Origin: Arthrobacter sp. YN
GTDB taxonomy: Bacteria; Actinomycetota; Actinomycetes; Actinomycetales; Micrococcaceae
Length of the DNA stretch: 64,000 nt
NCBI RefSeq assembly: GCF_002224285.1
Contig: NZ_CP022436.1
Span: forward strand, 2,046,001-2,110,000
Reading direction: 5' to 3'
Numbering within the stretch: the first letter of the stretch is position 1; each line of letters starts with the position of its first letter. The translations under genes and the position numbers were made by a program. The notes below the pieces were generated by a model that saw only the letters and a list, made by a program, of their open reading frames with translations, made no database searches and was not told where the DNA came from. Shown here piece after piece: positions 45,208 through 54,538 of this stretch.

Positions 45208-45624
45208 ATGGCAACTATGAGACTTACCTACGCGAACTTAGACTCTGACAACATCGGAGGAACGAGCCAAGCTGACTACTTGGTCGGTCTTGATGCCGAT
45301 CTCACTGTCTCGGTAGGGCCTGCGCTACTCTATCGGGAGCCAGCTTTTCCCATAGTCGAACTCGCTCGCAGCTTGTTTCTCTGGCTCAACGACGCGAACC
45401 GAGGCGACTTCATGTTTGACTCGATGTCCTTTGAAGAAGTTGGCGCGGTTGCACTGACGCGTGGGTCGTCAGGATGGCTGGTCGGGTCAGTATTCAGCCC
45501 CGATGTGATCAGCAATCCACTCGATTGGGCGGAAGTTGAGAGCGGCTGCAGAGAGTTCCTCAGTCAAATCGAACTCGACCTCCTATCGCTGGGGCTCGAC
45601 CCTGGTGAGGTAATTCATCGTTGA
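45208..45624 (+). CDS. Small unknown protein, immunity-like (possibly DUF7878)
   Basis: 138 aa from ATG 45208 with GGAGG 12 bases upstream. Conserved-looking core: LYREPAFPIVELARSLFLWL, FDSMSFEEVGAVAL, GWLVGSVFSPDV and a helical end LDLLSLGLDPGEVIHR. I associate this layout with a family of small actinobacterial proteins labelled DUF7878, but the label is from memory. Context suggests an immunity protein. Confidence 0.6.
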   Translation: MATMRLTYANLDSDNIGGTSQADYLVGLDADLTVSVGPALLYREPAFPIVELARSLFLWLNDANRGDFMFDSMSFEEVGAVALTRGSSGWLVGSVFSPDVISNPLDWAEVESGCREFLSQIELDLLSLGLDPGEVIHR

Positions 45625-45670
45625 GTCAGCTTCTTCACCGGACTCGAGAGCATGCCCATTGCAGGATCCT

Positions 45671-46075
45671 CTACCGCCCGACCAGCAGGGCCCTGAGCGC
45701 CTCCACCGTAGCCGTCAGCTCTTCGCCGGGATCCAGGTCGAACTCACCCTTCGCAGACCAAGGATCCAGCCGCTGGAATTCGTTCAGCTCGATGGAGAAA
45801 TGAATGTGCCCGACGTGCTTCGCGACGAGTCGGAAATCTCCCTCCGGAGAAGTGAACAGTTTGTCGCCATCCCAACCCCGCCAACTGGCTTCGATCTCCT
45901 CGAATAAGGAAAGAAGACGCGACCACCCATCGAGGTCGTAGACCCGTTTGCGGGCGCAGAGCCCGTCGAAGTTCGCTGTGATCAAGAGGTAATCGGAAGT
46001 CTCCCGAGAACTAGGTTCCCCTGGCTCTGTACGGAGGTGGAGCGTTCCCTTGTGACCGATGAGTACCTCGTTCAT
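45671..46075 (-). CDS. DUF6228 family protein
   Basis: 134 aa. Family pattern: VYDLDGWSRLLSLFEEIEAS followed by WRGWDGDKLFTSPEGDFRLV and HVGHIHFSIELNEFQ. DUF6228 proteins are small and frequent near RHS/CDI-type loci, which suggests an immunity role; that role is unproven. The ATG at 46075 overlaps the upstream stop (ATGA). Confidence 0.72.
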   Translation of the reverse strand: MNEVLIGHKGTLHLRTEPGEPSSRETSDYLLITANFDGLCARKRVYDLDGWSRLLSLFEEIEASWRGWDGDKLFTSPEGDFRLVAKHVGHIHFSIELNEFQRLDPWSAKGEFDLDPGEELTATVEALRALLVGR

Positions 46076-46731
46076 CGAAAGGTTGCCGGTTGAGAAGTCA
46101 TGCGCAGGACGGGCTGTTCGAAGCCCGCCAAGTCGCCGGCCCAGAGGTCGTCTGCCCTGTAGGTCACGAAGCGGAAGGCAGCGGAGGGGTACTCTTCGTC
46201 GGGACCGTAATCGACGGACATCCAGGTGTCGATCCGGACGTCCCCCAGGTCAGCGGCAGCTGAGGCGACGCCTCGCCCCAGCATGATGCCCTGGGCGAGG
46301 CAGCGGGCCGCCCATTCGCTCGTGCCCACGAAGGCCAGCCAAGCAGCAGACCTATCCGCGCCGGCGATCAGCCAATCCAGCGGAAGCTTGTTAATGTAGC
46401 CCTCGAATCCAGTGGGACCACCGAGACTTGCCACGCTCGACTGCCGAATATTGTGCAGTTGCGATACGAAAAGCAGACACCCATCCCGAATCGTCAGTCC
46501 CTCGTCTAGTTCAGCCTGTATCCGGGGATCCAGGCTGCCTGCCTCTACGAAAGGATGCGCTAAAAGACGAAGGGGTCGCATGGCCTCATTCATCGACTCG
46601 ATTATCACATAGCCATAGTGCCATTGCCCGAAGCGGAACCGGCCAACTAAGACCGTTGCTGCATGTCCGTGAGCCGGTCCTCCACCGGCCGCCGCGCTAC
46701 CCGACATATCGCTCATGAGATTCTGCGTCAT
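46072..46731 (-). CDS. Unknown protein coupled to the DUF6228 gene
   Basis: 219 aa (MTQNLMSDMSGSAAAGGG...). A disordered, Gly/Ala-rich N-terminus precedes a mixed domain with WHYGYVIIESMNEAMRPL, SQLHNIRQSSVASLGG and DVRIDTWMSVDYGPDEEYPS. No signal peptide. Starts at ATG 46731; an inner ATG (MSDMSG) is possible. Coupled by ATGA to the DUF6228 gene. Confidence 0.6.
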   Translation of the reverse strand: MTQNLMSDMSGSAAAGGGPAHGHAATVLVGRFRFGQWHYGYVIIESMNEAMRPLRLLAHPFVEAGSLDPRIQAELDEGLTIRDGCLLFVSQLHNIRQSSVASLGGPTGFEGYINKLPLDWLIAGADRSAAWLAFVGTSEWAARCLAQGIMLGRGVASAAADLGDVRIDTWMSVDYGPDEEYPSAAFRFVTYRADDLWAGDLAGFEQPVLRMTSQPATFR

Positions 46732-46809
46732 TCCGGGGAACCGGAATTCCCGTAAGACCCGCCCGCAAAACTGCCCGGTGAAGGGGCCCTAAACGCTACA
46801 CTCGGCATC

Positions 46810-47384
46810 ATGCTTATCGGCTACGCCCGTGTTTCCACCAACACACAAGATCTGACTGCCCAGCGGGATGCTCTCGCGGCTGCCGGCGTGAACCCTGACG
46901 CGATCTATGTCGATCACGGATTAACAGGCACCCAACGCGAACGGCCCGGCCTTGGCAAGGCCCTCGCCGCCTGTCGCAACGGCGACACCCTCGTGATGAC
47001 CAAACTAGATCGACTCGCCCGGTCATTGCCTGACGCCAGGGACATCGCTGATGAGCTCACCCGTAAAGGCGTCGCTTTGAACTTGAGGGGGCAGCGTCTA
47101 CGACCCGCACGATCCCGTGGGGAAGCTACTGTTCAACGTCCTGGGCATGGTGGCCGAATTCGAAGCCGACCTCATCCGCGCCAGAACCCCGCGAAGGAAT
47201 GGCAGTAGCCAAGGCCAGAGGCCGGCTGAGGGGAAAGCAACCGAAACTCTCCAAGGCCCAGGAAACCCACCTCGTCAGTCTGCATCGGGATGGGGCACAC
47301 ACCACTACCGAAATCGCTGAGCTCTTCGGCGTCGCCCGTTCCACCGTCTACCGTGCGATTCAGCGCGCCGCGTCATCCTCGTGA
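46810..47384 (+). pseudogene. Serine recombinase (resolvase/invertase) broken by two +1 frameshifts
   Basis: The N-terminal catalytic domain reads MLIGYARVSTNTQDLTAQRD with the nucleophile Ser, then DTLVMTKLDRLARSLPDA. After LTRKGVALNL the frame is shifted by one extra base near 47086, continues as FNVLGMVAEFEADLIRAR, and shifts again by one extra base in the C run at 47190-47194. It then finishes with MAVAKARGRLRGKQPKL and the helix-turn-helix TTTEIAELFGVARSTVYRAI. Joined it would be 190 aa, normal for the family. Two insertions in one accessory gene look like real decay. A trace of mobile DNA in the island. Confidence 0.88.
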
Positions 47385-47519
47385 ATTTGCTGGCCAGCGA
47401 GCCGGGGCATCGTGATCCTTCGTCGCCAACGGGGATCTCTTCGTGCGCGGCGCGTGTCGTGTGAGGGCGCTGCGCTTCTAGGATGGTGACACGACGAGAG
47501 CATTGTGGGGGAGGGAAGC

Positions 47520-47804
47520 ATGGCGTTGGGTCTGGTCTTCATCGCCATTGGTGTGGTGTGGCTGATGTTTAGGCGACCAATCGCGCGCCGGCAGTACTGG
47601 ATTTCATCGCAAATGCTTGGTCGGAAGGTTGGCTACGAGCTCACCGACTCTGAATCCGACGTCGACGCAGGGTCGGAAAAAGAGGTGCAACGAATCCGGG
47701 GCTTCGAGATGCTCGGAGTGTTCTTCTGTGCAGTGCTGGTCTTGGGTGGTCTGCTGATTGTGGTGCTGACGCTGATCTTCAGGCCACCGTGGGCTGGGGC
47801 TTAG
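47520..47804 (+). CDS. Small membrane protein
   Basis: 94 aa from ATG 47520 behind GGAGGGAAG. One helix at each end (LGLVFIAIGVVWLMFRR and LGVFFCAVLVLGGLLIVVLTLIF) with a charged middle. First of a three-gene plus-strand group with no gaps. Unknown. Confidence 0.6.
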   Translation: MALGLVFIAIGVVWLMFRRPIARRQYWISSQMLGRKVGYELTDSESDVDAGSEKEVQRIRGFEMLGVFFCAVLVLGGLLIVVLTLIFRPPWAGA

Positions 47805-48035
47805 ATGGGCGATCTATTCCTGGGCATAGTCGGCGCCTTCCTCATACTCAGCGGCCTGGCGCTCTATCTGATGCGCAACTTGATGGCACGATCCGGCGTT
47901 GATGGTTGGGCGTGGCTGCCCGAGGGCACGCAATTCAAGACGTATGAGTACCAACTCGTTCTGTCGAAGGTAGCGGCTGCTATTCCGGCAATGGCAGGGT
48001 TGGTCTTCTTGGGCGTTTTCCTGTGGCCCAGGTAG
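47805..48035 (+). CDS. Small membrane protein
   Basis: 76 aa; the ATG follows the preceding TAG directly. Two helices (FLGIVGAFLILSGLALYLM and AAIPAMAGLVFLGVFLW) flank a cytoplasm-like loop. Probably works with the gene in front. Unknown. Confidence 0.6.
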   Translation: MGDLFLGIVGAFLILSGLALYLMRNLMARSGVDGWAWLPEGTQFKTYEYQLVLSKVAAAIPAMAGLVFLGVFLWPR

Positions 48036-48059
48036 TGCGTCAGTTGGCGGGAGGACACC

Positions 48060-48533
48060 ATGACTGAGCCGGACGGGTTCAGGCTCCGCGCCGAAGACGT
48101 GGACCTGCGCGACGAGATCGATGAAGGCGTCAAGCGCTGGCATGACCGCGCTGTTGCCGCGGGCCAGGAGCGGGTCTTTGCACGGACCAAGGACGGCGAC
48201 CTCTATAGCTACCACTGGGACGAAATCACGTTCGGCGGTATGTACGTGCCAGTAAGGTTTCGTCTCTTCGTTTGGCTTCTCGTCTTTGGGCACGTCAGGA
48301 CTGGGCTGCCCGGGCGCGGCGGGAAGAACGTGGTGTTCCTGAGCCAAAGATGGGCAAGAGGCCGGTGCAGGTTGACTTCGGCTGGCCGCCACCACGAATG
48401 CGGGGACGGGGAGACGCTTCTCGTCTGTGAGCGTCAGCGAGTGATGCGGTTGCCGATCAAGGATTATCGGCACAAGCGCACAGGTGGAACACTGCCAGAG
48501 GGGTCAAGACGGGCGTTCATCGTGCTGTTGTAA
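48060..48533 (+). CDS. Unknown protein, possibly frameshifted
   Basis: GGGAGGA precedes ATG 48060. The first 65 residues look coding (FRLRAEDVDLRDEIDEGVKR, FARTKDGDLYSYHWDEITFG). Afterwards the frame becomes Arg/Gly/Cys-rich and overlaps the next gene, whereas the frame one base back reads like a natural C-terminus (RLWARQDWAARARREERGVP, PVQVDFGWPPPRMRG) and stops at 48430. A missing base near 48240-48254 would join them into about 124 aa. Unknown family. Confidence 0.5.
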   Translation: MTEPDGFRLRAEDVDLRDEIDEGVKRWHDRAVAAGQERVFARTKDGDLYSYHWDEITFGGMYVPVRFRLFVWLLVFGHVRTGLPGRGGKNVVFLSQRWARGRCRLTSAGRHHECGDGETLLVCERQRVMRLPIKDYRHKRTGGTLPEGSRRAFIVLL

Positions 48534-48897
48534 AGACGGTCCAGAGCGAGCTGGCAACGAACATGGCTCCCATCAGCATGTACATGAATCCCATGCCTTT
48601 GATGGTCGGTACGTCAGCAATTGTGAAACCGTCCGGGGCGATGTTCTTGCTTTCCCTATAGAGACGGGACCATGTTGTGGCGGTGTTCTTGATGTCCCTG
48701 AAGATGCAGAATCCCAGAGAAAACGCTGACACTCCGGCCAAGGTGATGGGGATCAAAACGGCCCAGAACGGCAACTTCAAGGCCGCCAGGAGGAACGACA
48801 GAATGAAGAACGCAGGAAAACAGAGCATCAGGGCTTTGGACGGCTGGGGCCACTCGACGTAGATCCGCCGCATGAGTCGAAGGTTTCTGATGATCAC
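48517..48897 (-). CDS. Membrane protein, unknown
   Basis: 126 aa with three hydrophobic helices (ALMLCFPAFFILSFLLAAL, FWAVLIPITLAGVSAFSLGF, GMGFMYMLMGAMFVASSLW). Start ATG 48897 (MIIRNLRLMRR). Family not recognised. Confidence 0.65.
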   Translation of the reverse strand: MIIRNLRLMRRIYVEWPQPSKALMLCFPAFFILSFLLAALKLPFWAVLIPITLAGVSAFSLGFCIFRDIKNTATTWSRLYRESKNIAPDGFTIADVPTIKGMGFMYMLMGAMFVASSLWTVFTTAR

Positions 48898-48979
48898 TCC
48901 TTAGTTCGTTGCATGGACCTTGGGCAAGCTTTCCGGAGCCAGTACCAGCGCCGGAGAAAAAAGCCCAGCATCCCGGAAG

Positions 48980-49507
48980 CTACGCCTGTTTGGGCTCCGG
49001 AAGTTTCGTTCTGCCCGTCTCATAGTGAAGTTCGTCGTTGTTCTGCAGAGTAAACAGCTTGTCGGCGACGACCTGCGACAAAGCTTCGTTGCAGGACACA
49101 GCGAAGAACCGCGGAGACATGACATCAAGGATGCATCCGAGCTGGGCGAGTTCAGTGGCCAGCGGTTGCCAAGCATCTGGGTCGTCTGTTTTCAGCATGA
49201 TACGGAAGGTGAAGTTCGATGCGTCGTGGTCGAGTCCTGTGGCAACGACGGCGTCCTCTGCGGAGCGCATGACGTTCACCCTGTCGCCAAAGTTTATGTC
49301 ATAGAGAAAAGCCGGCACTGCCAGAACAGTGGCTGTGCCGTCTGCTTCAACTCGGCCGCGAAGTCCTTCCCACATTTGCTCGGTGTCCGGTTCCGGAGGC
49401 AGCGCAAACCAGATGGTGTCAGGCGCGTCCAGGGCTTCGGGTAGCGGCTGGAATGCGCCGTCGTGCCAATGCGCCACGACGCTGGGGTGTTGCCGATAGT
49501 CAGTCAC
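48980..49507 (-). CDS. DUF4265-like protein
   Basis: 175 aa soluble protein: YRQHPSVVAHWHDGAFQPLP, a beta segment VLAVPAFLYDINFGDRVNVM typical of DUF4265 (xxVPFxxYxINxGDxV), and a second half FTFRIMLKTDDPDAWQPLAT plus CILDVMSPRFFAVSC. Members occur around toxin loci and have no known activity. Solitary gene. Confidence 0.7.
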   Translation of the reverse strand: MTDYRQHPSVVAHWHDGAFQPLPEALDAPDTIWFALPPEPDTEQMWEGLRGRVEADGTATVLAVPAFLYDINFGDRVNVMRSAEDAVVATGLDHDASNFTFRIMLKTDDPDAWQPLATELAQLGCILDVMSPRFFAVSCNEALSQVVADKLFTLQNNDELHYETGRTKLPEPKQA

Positions 49508-49721
49508 CCGCTGAGACTACCGAACAAAGGCAAGCGATCAGCAAGCGACGCGGGCGCCCTGTCGAGGAACGAATACACTGGGGCGAACTGGGCAGGGACC
49601 TCCTCGCTGAAATCCAGCGCCAGCAGGTAGTTGTATCCCGCATCTAGAACAGGCAACGATCAATGACAATTGTCGACTGCGTTTCCCCACCAACTCAGCT
49701 CCATCAGCGGGGTGCCCGCAA

Positions 49722-50225
49722 ATGAGGCCGCCCGCACGCGAAACCTTGACAGTGTTCTGGGACTCCGACGGCGGACAAGAGGAGATGCCGGGATTCATCG
49801 TTTATGGGCTGGTCGATCCGAAGTGTTGGGTTGAAAGGTCCTTCCCGCTGGGCTTGTGGCCTGCCGGAACGGATGCAGCAGAATCCCGTCTTTACGGTGA
49901 GTCCTGGGAAGTGAAACTGTGGGATGTACGGGTCCAGGAGTTTTTGAGTGGGAAAGCCTGGACAACGGCCGTTCGTGGGACGTTGCAGACGATCATCGAC
50001 GCCGGATGCAGAGTGGCCTGGGTCAGCAGCGAGCGCTTTCCTTTTGTCGATCCGCCCTTCCTGTTTCTGCCGGAGCATATGTCCGGGAGTGTTCTGTCTG
50101 CCCTCACTTCTGATGGCGACTTCTTCTGCCCTCTGGACCCGGACCAGCCGATTCGTGCAATCTCAGATGATCAGTTGGTGAGATTACGTGTTCACGCGGA
50201 TGGTCTGGCTGATGCCATCACCTGA
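49722..50225 (+). CDS. Unknown protein
   Basis: 167 aa from ATG 49722 (MRPPARETLTVFWDSDGG). Mixed alpha/beta with many Trp/Phe; segments RVQEFLSGKAWTTAVRGTLQ and VAWVSSERFPFVDPPFLFLP. No signal or membrane part. I do not recognise it. It stands 75 bases before another unknown gene on the same strand. Confidence 0.55.
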   Translation: MRPPARETLTVFWDSDGGQEEMPGFIVYGLVDPKCWVERSFPLGLWPAGTDAAESRLYGESWEVKLWDVRVQEFLSGKAWTTAVRGTLQTIIDAGCRVAWVSSERFPFVDPPFLFLPEHMSGSVLSALTSDGDFFCPLDPDQPIRAISDDQLVRLRVHADGLADAIT

Positions 50226-50300
50226 TGCTCCACGTAGACCAGTGCTCTTTTGGGTGGCTGTAGGGATGGCCTCCGGGATGCCTGATGGTAGGTTCTGCTC

Positions 50301-51167
50301 ATGAATACCGAGGATGCTGTCCTGCCTCCGGGGTGGCGCATGTCTGAGCAGCCTGGAAGCCCGTTGCCTGCCGGTTGGTCAATCAAAGGGTTTGAGGAAG
50401 AACTGTCGTGGCTGGGAGAAGACGTCGTCAACGCAGCGGAGACGGCCGTCCTTCCACCTGGTTGCGAGGACAGTGTCTGGATTCTCCACAATCAATATGT
50501 GTGTCCCCCGGGTGTTGATCCGGGTCTGCTCGCTGAGGAGGATAAAGGCCCCATCTACCTTGTGGCCCCGCCGTCTGAGTTTGTCAGGATCAGGTGGAGC
50601 GAAGTGGCCGATATCAAAGGCGTTCCGCTACGGGGAGCGTTCTGGGATGGGTTGGAAGTCCCTCCATGTTTTCGCTGGGACGCCATGCTGGGGTGGGATG
50701 AAGCCGGGCTTGTTCTGCCTGGTGCTGAATTTGTGTACCAACCCATGAGCGGGACCATCGGTCAGGTGGAGCTAGAAGCACTTCTACCCCTGCTGCAATG
50801 CGCGACACAAACTCATCGGGCGGAAGGAATGTTCGCCTATGCAGATCGATACGCGGACGACATTTTGGGTCTTGTGGTCGGTGCCGATGGGATCATGCGA
50901 CGCCGAGTTTTCTCGTTCGAACTCGACGCTCTACTGCCGGCGCTGCTGGAACCAGCTCTTCCCAACCACACACCTGAGTTTTGGTGGCCGGAGGACCGGG
51001 CGTGGGTCGTTTGGACGGACTGGGACCTGCTGGGATCCAAGGTCTCCGGCAGTAAAGAACTGATCGAGATCCTCCGCCGCCACCCCGATCTCGAAACACT
51101 GGACTGGTTCCCGGTTCGAGTAGATCGCCAAACACCCTTGGATCCCCCCAAGGAACAGCGAGCCTGA
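50301..51167 (+). CDS. Unknown 288-aa protein
   Basis: Starts ATG 50301 (MNTEDAVLPPGWRMSEQPG). The N-terminus repeats short LPPGW/LPAGW/LPPGC elements near residues 8, 22 and 51. Later parts include RIRWSEVADIKGVPLRGAFW and PEFWWPEDRAWVVWTDWDLL. Soluble and acidic; resembles the loosely conserved orphan proteins of immunity banks. Function unknown. Confidence 0.6.
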   Translation: MNTEDAVLPPGWRMSEQPGSPLPAGWSIKGFEEELSWLGEDVVNAAETAVLPPGCEDSVWILHNQYVCPPGVDPGLLAEEDKGPIYLVAPPSEFVRIRWSEVADIKGVPLRGAFWDGLEVPPCFRWDAMLGWDEAGLVLPGAEFVYQPMSGTIGQVELEALLPLLQCATQTHRAEGMFAYADRYADDILGLVVGADGIMRRRVFSFELDALLPALLEPALPNHTPEFWWPEDRAWVVWTDWDLLGSKVSGSKELIEILRRHPDLETLDWFPVRVDRQTPLDPPKEQRA

Positions 51168-51209
51168 GTCGGGCTCATGGGCCGCTGTCGAACGCCTGGC
51201 CGAGCTCGA

Positions 51210-52606
51210 TCAATTTCCCTGTGACGTGAGAGACCCGCACTGACACCGTCGTCGTCGTGTCACCTCTGCGGGTTTCCTCGTTCCATCACACAGCGGATAG
51301 CCCGTACATCCGAAGAACTGTCCGTATGGCCCCTTGCGTTCTTTCATGGTGCGCTTCTTACACTTCGGGCAGACTGCCGGGGTAACGTCATCGCCCTTGC
51401 GGGACCGGATCATGACCCCCTGGTCCCTGACGAGCTCGATAAGGAACGCTGATTCCATGCCGCTGCGGGTGAAAAGCAGCGCCGAACGCCGGGCGCGTGT
51501 CAGGGCGACGTAGAACAGGCGTCGCTCCTCAGCATGGGGATAGTGATCCGGAGCTGCCATGGCCAGCTGCAGGAGGGGATCGTCCTCGATGGTGTTGGGA
51601 AAACCGCGCCGCTTCAGGCCGAGGACGACCACGTAGTCGGCCTCCTTGCCCTGGGAAGCGTGGACGGTATTGAACTGGACTGACAGGTGTCTGTACCTGG
51701 CTTCCAAGGCTGAGAGAACATCATCCTTGGACCGGGTGTACCGGCCCAGCAGCAGGACGGTGGCTGGTTCTGTGAGTTCTCTGTCAATCTCCATCAGGTG
51801 TTCCCGAACAGCTGATGCGTAGTCGCCGCGGTCCGGGACGCTGACAGCAAGCACGGTGTTCCCAGTATCCGGTGCCGATGACTGAACATTTTTGGAGATC
51901 TGGGCAGGGTTCTTCATGACGAACTCCCCGGCAATGTCGCACAAGGACTGCGGGTAACGGAAAGTACGTTCCAGCCAGATCGTTGAGTTGGCTCCGAACC
52001 AGTCATCGAAGCCGGTCATCACGCTAATATCCGAGCCTGCGAACCGATTGATGGACTGCCAGTCGTCGCCTACAGCGTATAAGTACGTGCCCGGGGTTTT
52101 GGTCAGTGCCCTCACCAGTGCTGCCCGTGCGGCGCTGCTGTCCTGCACTTCGTCGACCATGACTACCTTGTAGGGACTCGTCCAACGGCCCGATTCGACG
52201 TGATCGGTGGCGAGGTTCAGCATGTCTTCGAAATCAATCTCGTGAGCAGCCCGGAGCTGCCGGTCCCATGCGGTGACTACAGCGCTTCTGAGAGCAGAGC
52301 AGCCAGAAGGCGCCGTTCAGCGACCTCGGTGCGGTAGGCAGCCGCTACCTCGCTCAATGTGCGGCGAGAGGCTCCGGTAAGAACAGCTTCCTGTCGATGG
52401 GCAAGAGTGATGACGATCCGCTTCGGGGCTTCCTCTGCACGCAATCCCAGAACATCAAGCAGATCGGCGTCCACCGGTACTGGTACGCTGCTCAGCTGCA
52501 GCCGGCCCTCATGCATCGAGAGTCTCCATGGGCCTGTGCCCAACAGTCGCGCCCACCAGCTTGGCTTCCATTCCGTCATGTTCCCGGCCCCCAATAACCT
52601 CAACAA
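51210..52606 (-). pseudogene. UvrD-like helicase with a large internal deletion
   Basis: The upstream part (52606-52277, MTEWKPSWWARLLGTGPWRL... LLAALLSEA) matches the N-terminal accessory domain of DNA helicase IV-like UvrD proteins. The downstream part (about 52275-51210) begins VVTAWDRQLRAAHEIDFEDM, continues with the motif II region VVMVDEVQDSSAAR, TYLYAVGDDWQSINRFAG and VQFNTVHASQGKEADYVVVL. It then has RRLFYVALTRARR and a topoisomerase-type zinc ribbon (VCPKCKKRTMKERKG). The P-loop and the rest of domain 1A, some 300 or more residues, are absent between the parts, and the joint is out of frame. It cannot hydrolyse ATP as it stands. Confidence 0.82.
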
Positions 52607-52632
52607 CAGCCATATGTCGTCGTCTCACGGTT

Positions 52633-54159
52633 TCAGCGGCGAAATGACCCTATGTTTTCTCGGTCCAGCCCGGGCACTGCAGAGGAACCCGCCTCGGGCA
52701 CTACCTGTTTCCATGGCTGGCGGTCATCGACGTCGGGGTTCCAGATCGCGTCTTCCTGATCCTGCATGATCTTCCGGATCTTCCAGGCGCAGGAGTTGTT
52801 CCTTTCGTCGTGCTCGTTGGTCTTCTCCGTCGGTGATCCAGTGACGGACCGGGTTTCCCAGTCGACAAGTTCGTCGGTGATCCTGAGCTCAGTAACAGAA
52901 CGAACCATTTTGTCGATGGCCAGTGTTCTGTAGACCTGGGCTGGGGTTACGTCGAACGGGTACATCCCCTGTTCTTCGTACATACGGCGGATGATCGTCA
53001 TCTGCTTCCGGTTCGGGTAGAACTCGGAGACGGATCTTCCGTTGGCTTGCCTCCACTGGAGGACCGCGTACGCGGCAGTGTATTCGCGGGCTTCAGGCGG
53101 CGCTTCGAGCAGTGTTGGCGTGACACTGACGCTGATGCTCTCGCTACCTGTCCCACCCGAGGAGAAAGTCGGTGAGGCCAGGATGCCGTATTCCTCAAGG
53201 CCTTCACTTAGCGATGCCGACGCAGGGTAGCTGCTGTAACGTTGAACGCTTTCTTCGAACCCTTTCAGGGCTTCATCCCATGGCGTGCGCTCACGGAACG
53301 GTTTATGGCCCGTAGCCGGATAAACAGCGTCGGGGTGCGTGTTTGCCGAACCCAAGGGATAGAGAGCATTACCGACCGCGGGGTCATCAACCCTGGGGTG
53401 CTCAAGGTCCTCAAATCCGGCTCTGGCCTCAGCCAGCGTGAACCGTGTCGCCCCTGGCTCGTCCCCTGATGGTTCGTGGAGGGATTCGATAATGAACCCC
53501 CGCCCGTTGGGTACGTAGAAGTCCTCCTCGAAAGGGCTCAGACCCAGGTTCCTGCAGATCTCGACCAACGTTTCGTGGGGAAAGCAGTCCAATGGCCGCG
53601 GCAACAGGTACTGTTCCGTGTTCTCGAAAGCATACGGTTCCCCGTTCTGGGTGAATTTCCAGGGCTCGGAGTTGTAGAGACTTAGAAACCTGCGCAGGCC
53701 CGTCTTTTCATAAGTAGTGAGGGTCCGGCCGCCCCAGCGTCCCCTGGCAGGCTCGTCCGGCATGCGCTTGATGTTCTTTGGTTCATCCTCCACTTGAACC
53801 GTGGGAATTCCCCGGACTGACGCGAAGTGACCGCGCAAGGGCCAAAGATGAGCAGTGTCGCGGGTGTTTTCCATGACAGCTGTCCACTCCGGGTTCGTGG
53901 TCTCCAGGAGAAGCCAGCGTTGACCGTAGCCCAGCGGCAGCAGCTTTCCCAGCAGCTCAGCCAGAGTGCCACGGTGCTCGGTGACCCCGAAACCAGCCGG
54001 CGGCTGGTGAAAACTCTCTTGAGCCCACTGCCTCCACTCAACAGTGGCTTCATCCAGAGACCGTTGCATGAAACCGATCGTGTTGGTGACCGGCGCCCAT
54101 TCCCCGCCAAGCAGCAACTTGGCTGCCAGTTTCTGGGCTGGGCTTTGACGTGGCGGCAT
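52633..54159 (-). CDS. Unknown 508-aa protein
   Basis: I start at ATG 54159 (MPPRQSPAQKLAAKLLLGGE); the frame reaches 54237 with low-quality sequence. The first 150 residues (WAPVTNTIGFMQRSLDEATV, LLPLGYGQRWLLLETTNPEW) look like one domain, residues 160-300 another (TTYEKTGLRRFLSLYNSEPW, CFPHETLVEICRNLGLSPFE). A Ser/Thr-rich linker follows and a third domain (LQWRQANGRSVSEFYPNRKQ). No membrane or signal part. No family recognised. Confidence 0.65.
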   Translation of the reverse strand: MPPRQSPAQKLAAKLLLGGEWAPVTNTIGFMQRSLDEATVEWRQWAQESFHQPPAGFGVTEHRGTLAELLGKLLPLGYGQRWLLLETTNPEWTAVMENTRDTAHLWPLRGHFASVRGIPTVQVEDEPKNIKRMPDEPARGRWGGRTLTTYEKTGLRRFLSLYNSEPWKFTQNGEPYAFENTEQYLLPRPLDCFPHETLVEICRNLGLSPFEEDFYVPNGRGFIIESLHEPSGDEPGATRFTLAEARAGFEDLEHPRVDDPAVGNALYPLGSANTHPDAVYPATGHKPFRERTPWDEALKGFEESVQRYSSYPASASLSEGLEEYGILASPTFSSGGTGSESISVSVTPTLLEAPPEAREYTAAYAVLQWRQANGRSVSEFYPNRKQMTIIRRMYEEQGMYPFDVTPAQVYRTLAIDKMVRSVTELRITDELVDWETRSVTGSPTEKTNEHDERNNSCAWKIRKIMQDQEDAIWNPDVDDRQPWKQVVPEAGSSAVPGLDRENIGSFRR

Positions 54160-54313
54160 TCGCAGGCTCCTCGGCTGGATCAAGATGTGGAAGGCTCGCC
54201 GCTGGCGCTGAGAGCCTGATCCCGTAAAGCCTCGCATGAAGTCACCGGATCATCGAACATGGACAGGCTGTGCTTGCATTAGTCATGACTTCGCGGCGTA
54301 TCCCGACCCCAAC

Positions 54314-54538
54314 ATGAATCGCATAGCCTTGGCTGACTTTATTGATCAACTCCGGGATTCGATGCGGCAGGATCCTGAAGGTTGGGAGAACGCCGACCTC
54401 GAAAGCTTTCTGGAGGCAATGTCGGCTTGGACACGCGATATGGATGGCTACTTTATGAACCGGGGGGAACCTGTCCCGGACGTACCTTCGTGGCAGCTAT
54501 TTGCCCAGATGCTACTCGCTGCCAAGATCTATGAATAA
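54314..54538 (+). CDS. DUF7660 family protein
   Basis: 74 aa from ATG 54314 (MNRIALADFIDQLRDSM). The pattern LESFLEAMSAWTRDMDGYFM then PSWQLFAQMLLAAKIYE is that of DUF7660, a family of very small proteins common in immunity-type gene arrays. Soluble, acidic. Confidence 0.75.
   Translation: MNRIALADFIDQLRDSMRQDPEGWENADLESFLEAMSAWTRDMDGYFMNRGEPVPDVPSWQLFAQMLLAAKIYE

Noticed and set aside
47814..48473. 219-codon minus-strand frame
   Set aside because: It overlaps three plus-strand genes with good spacing and ribosome sites, and its composition is shadow-like.
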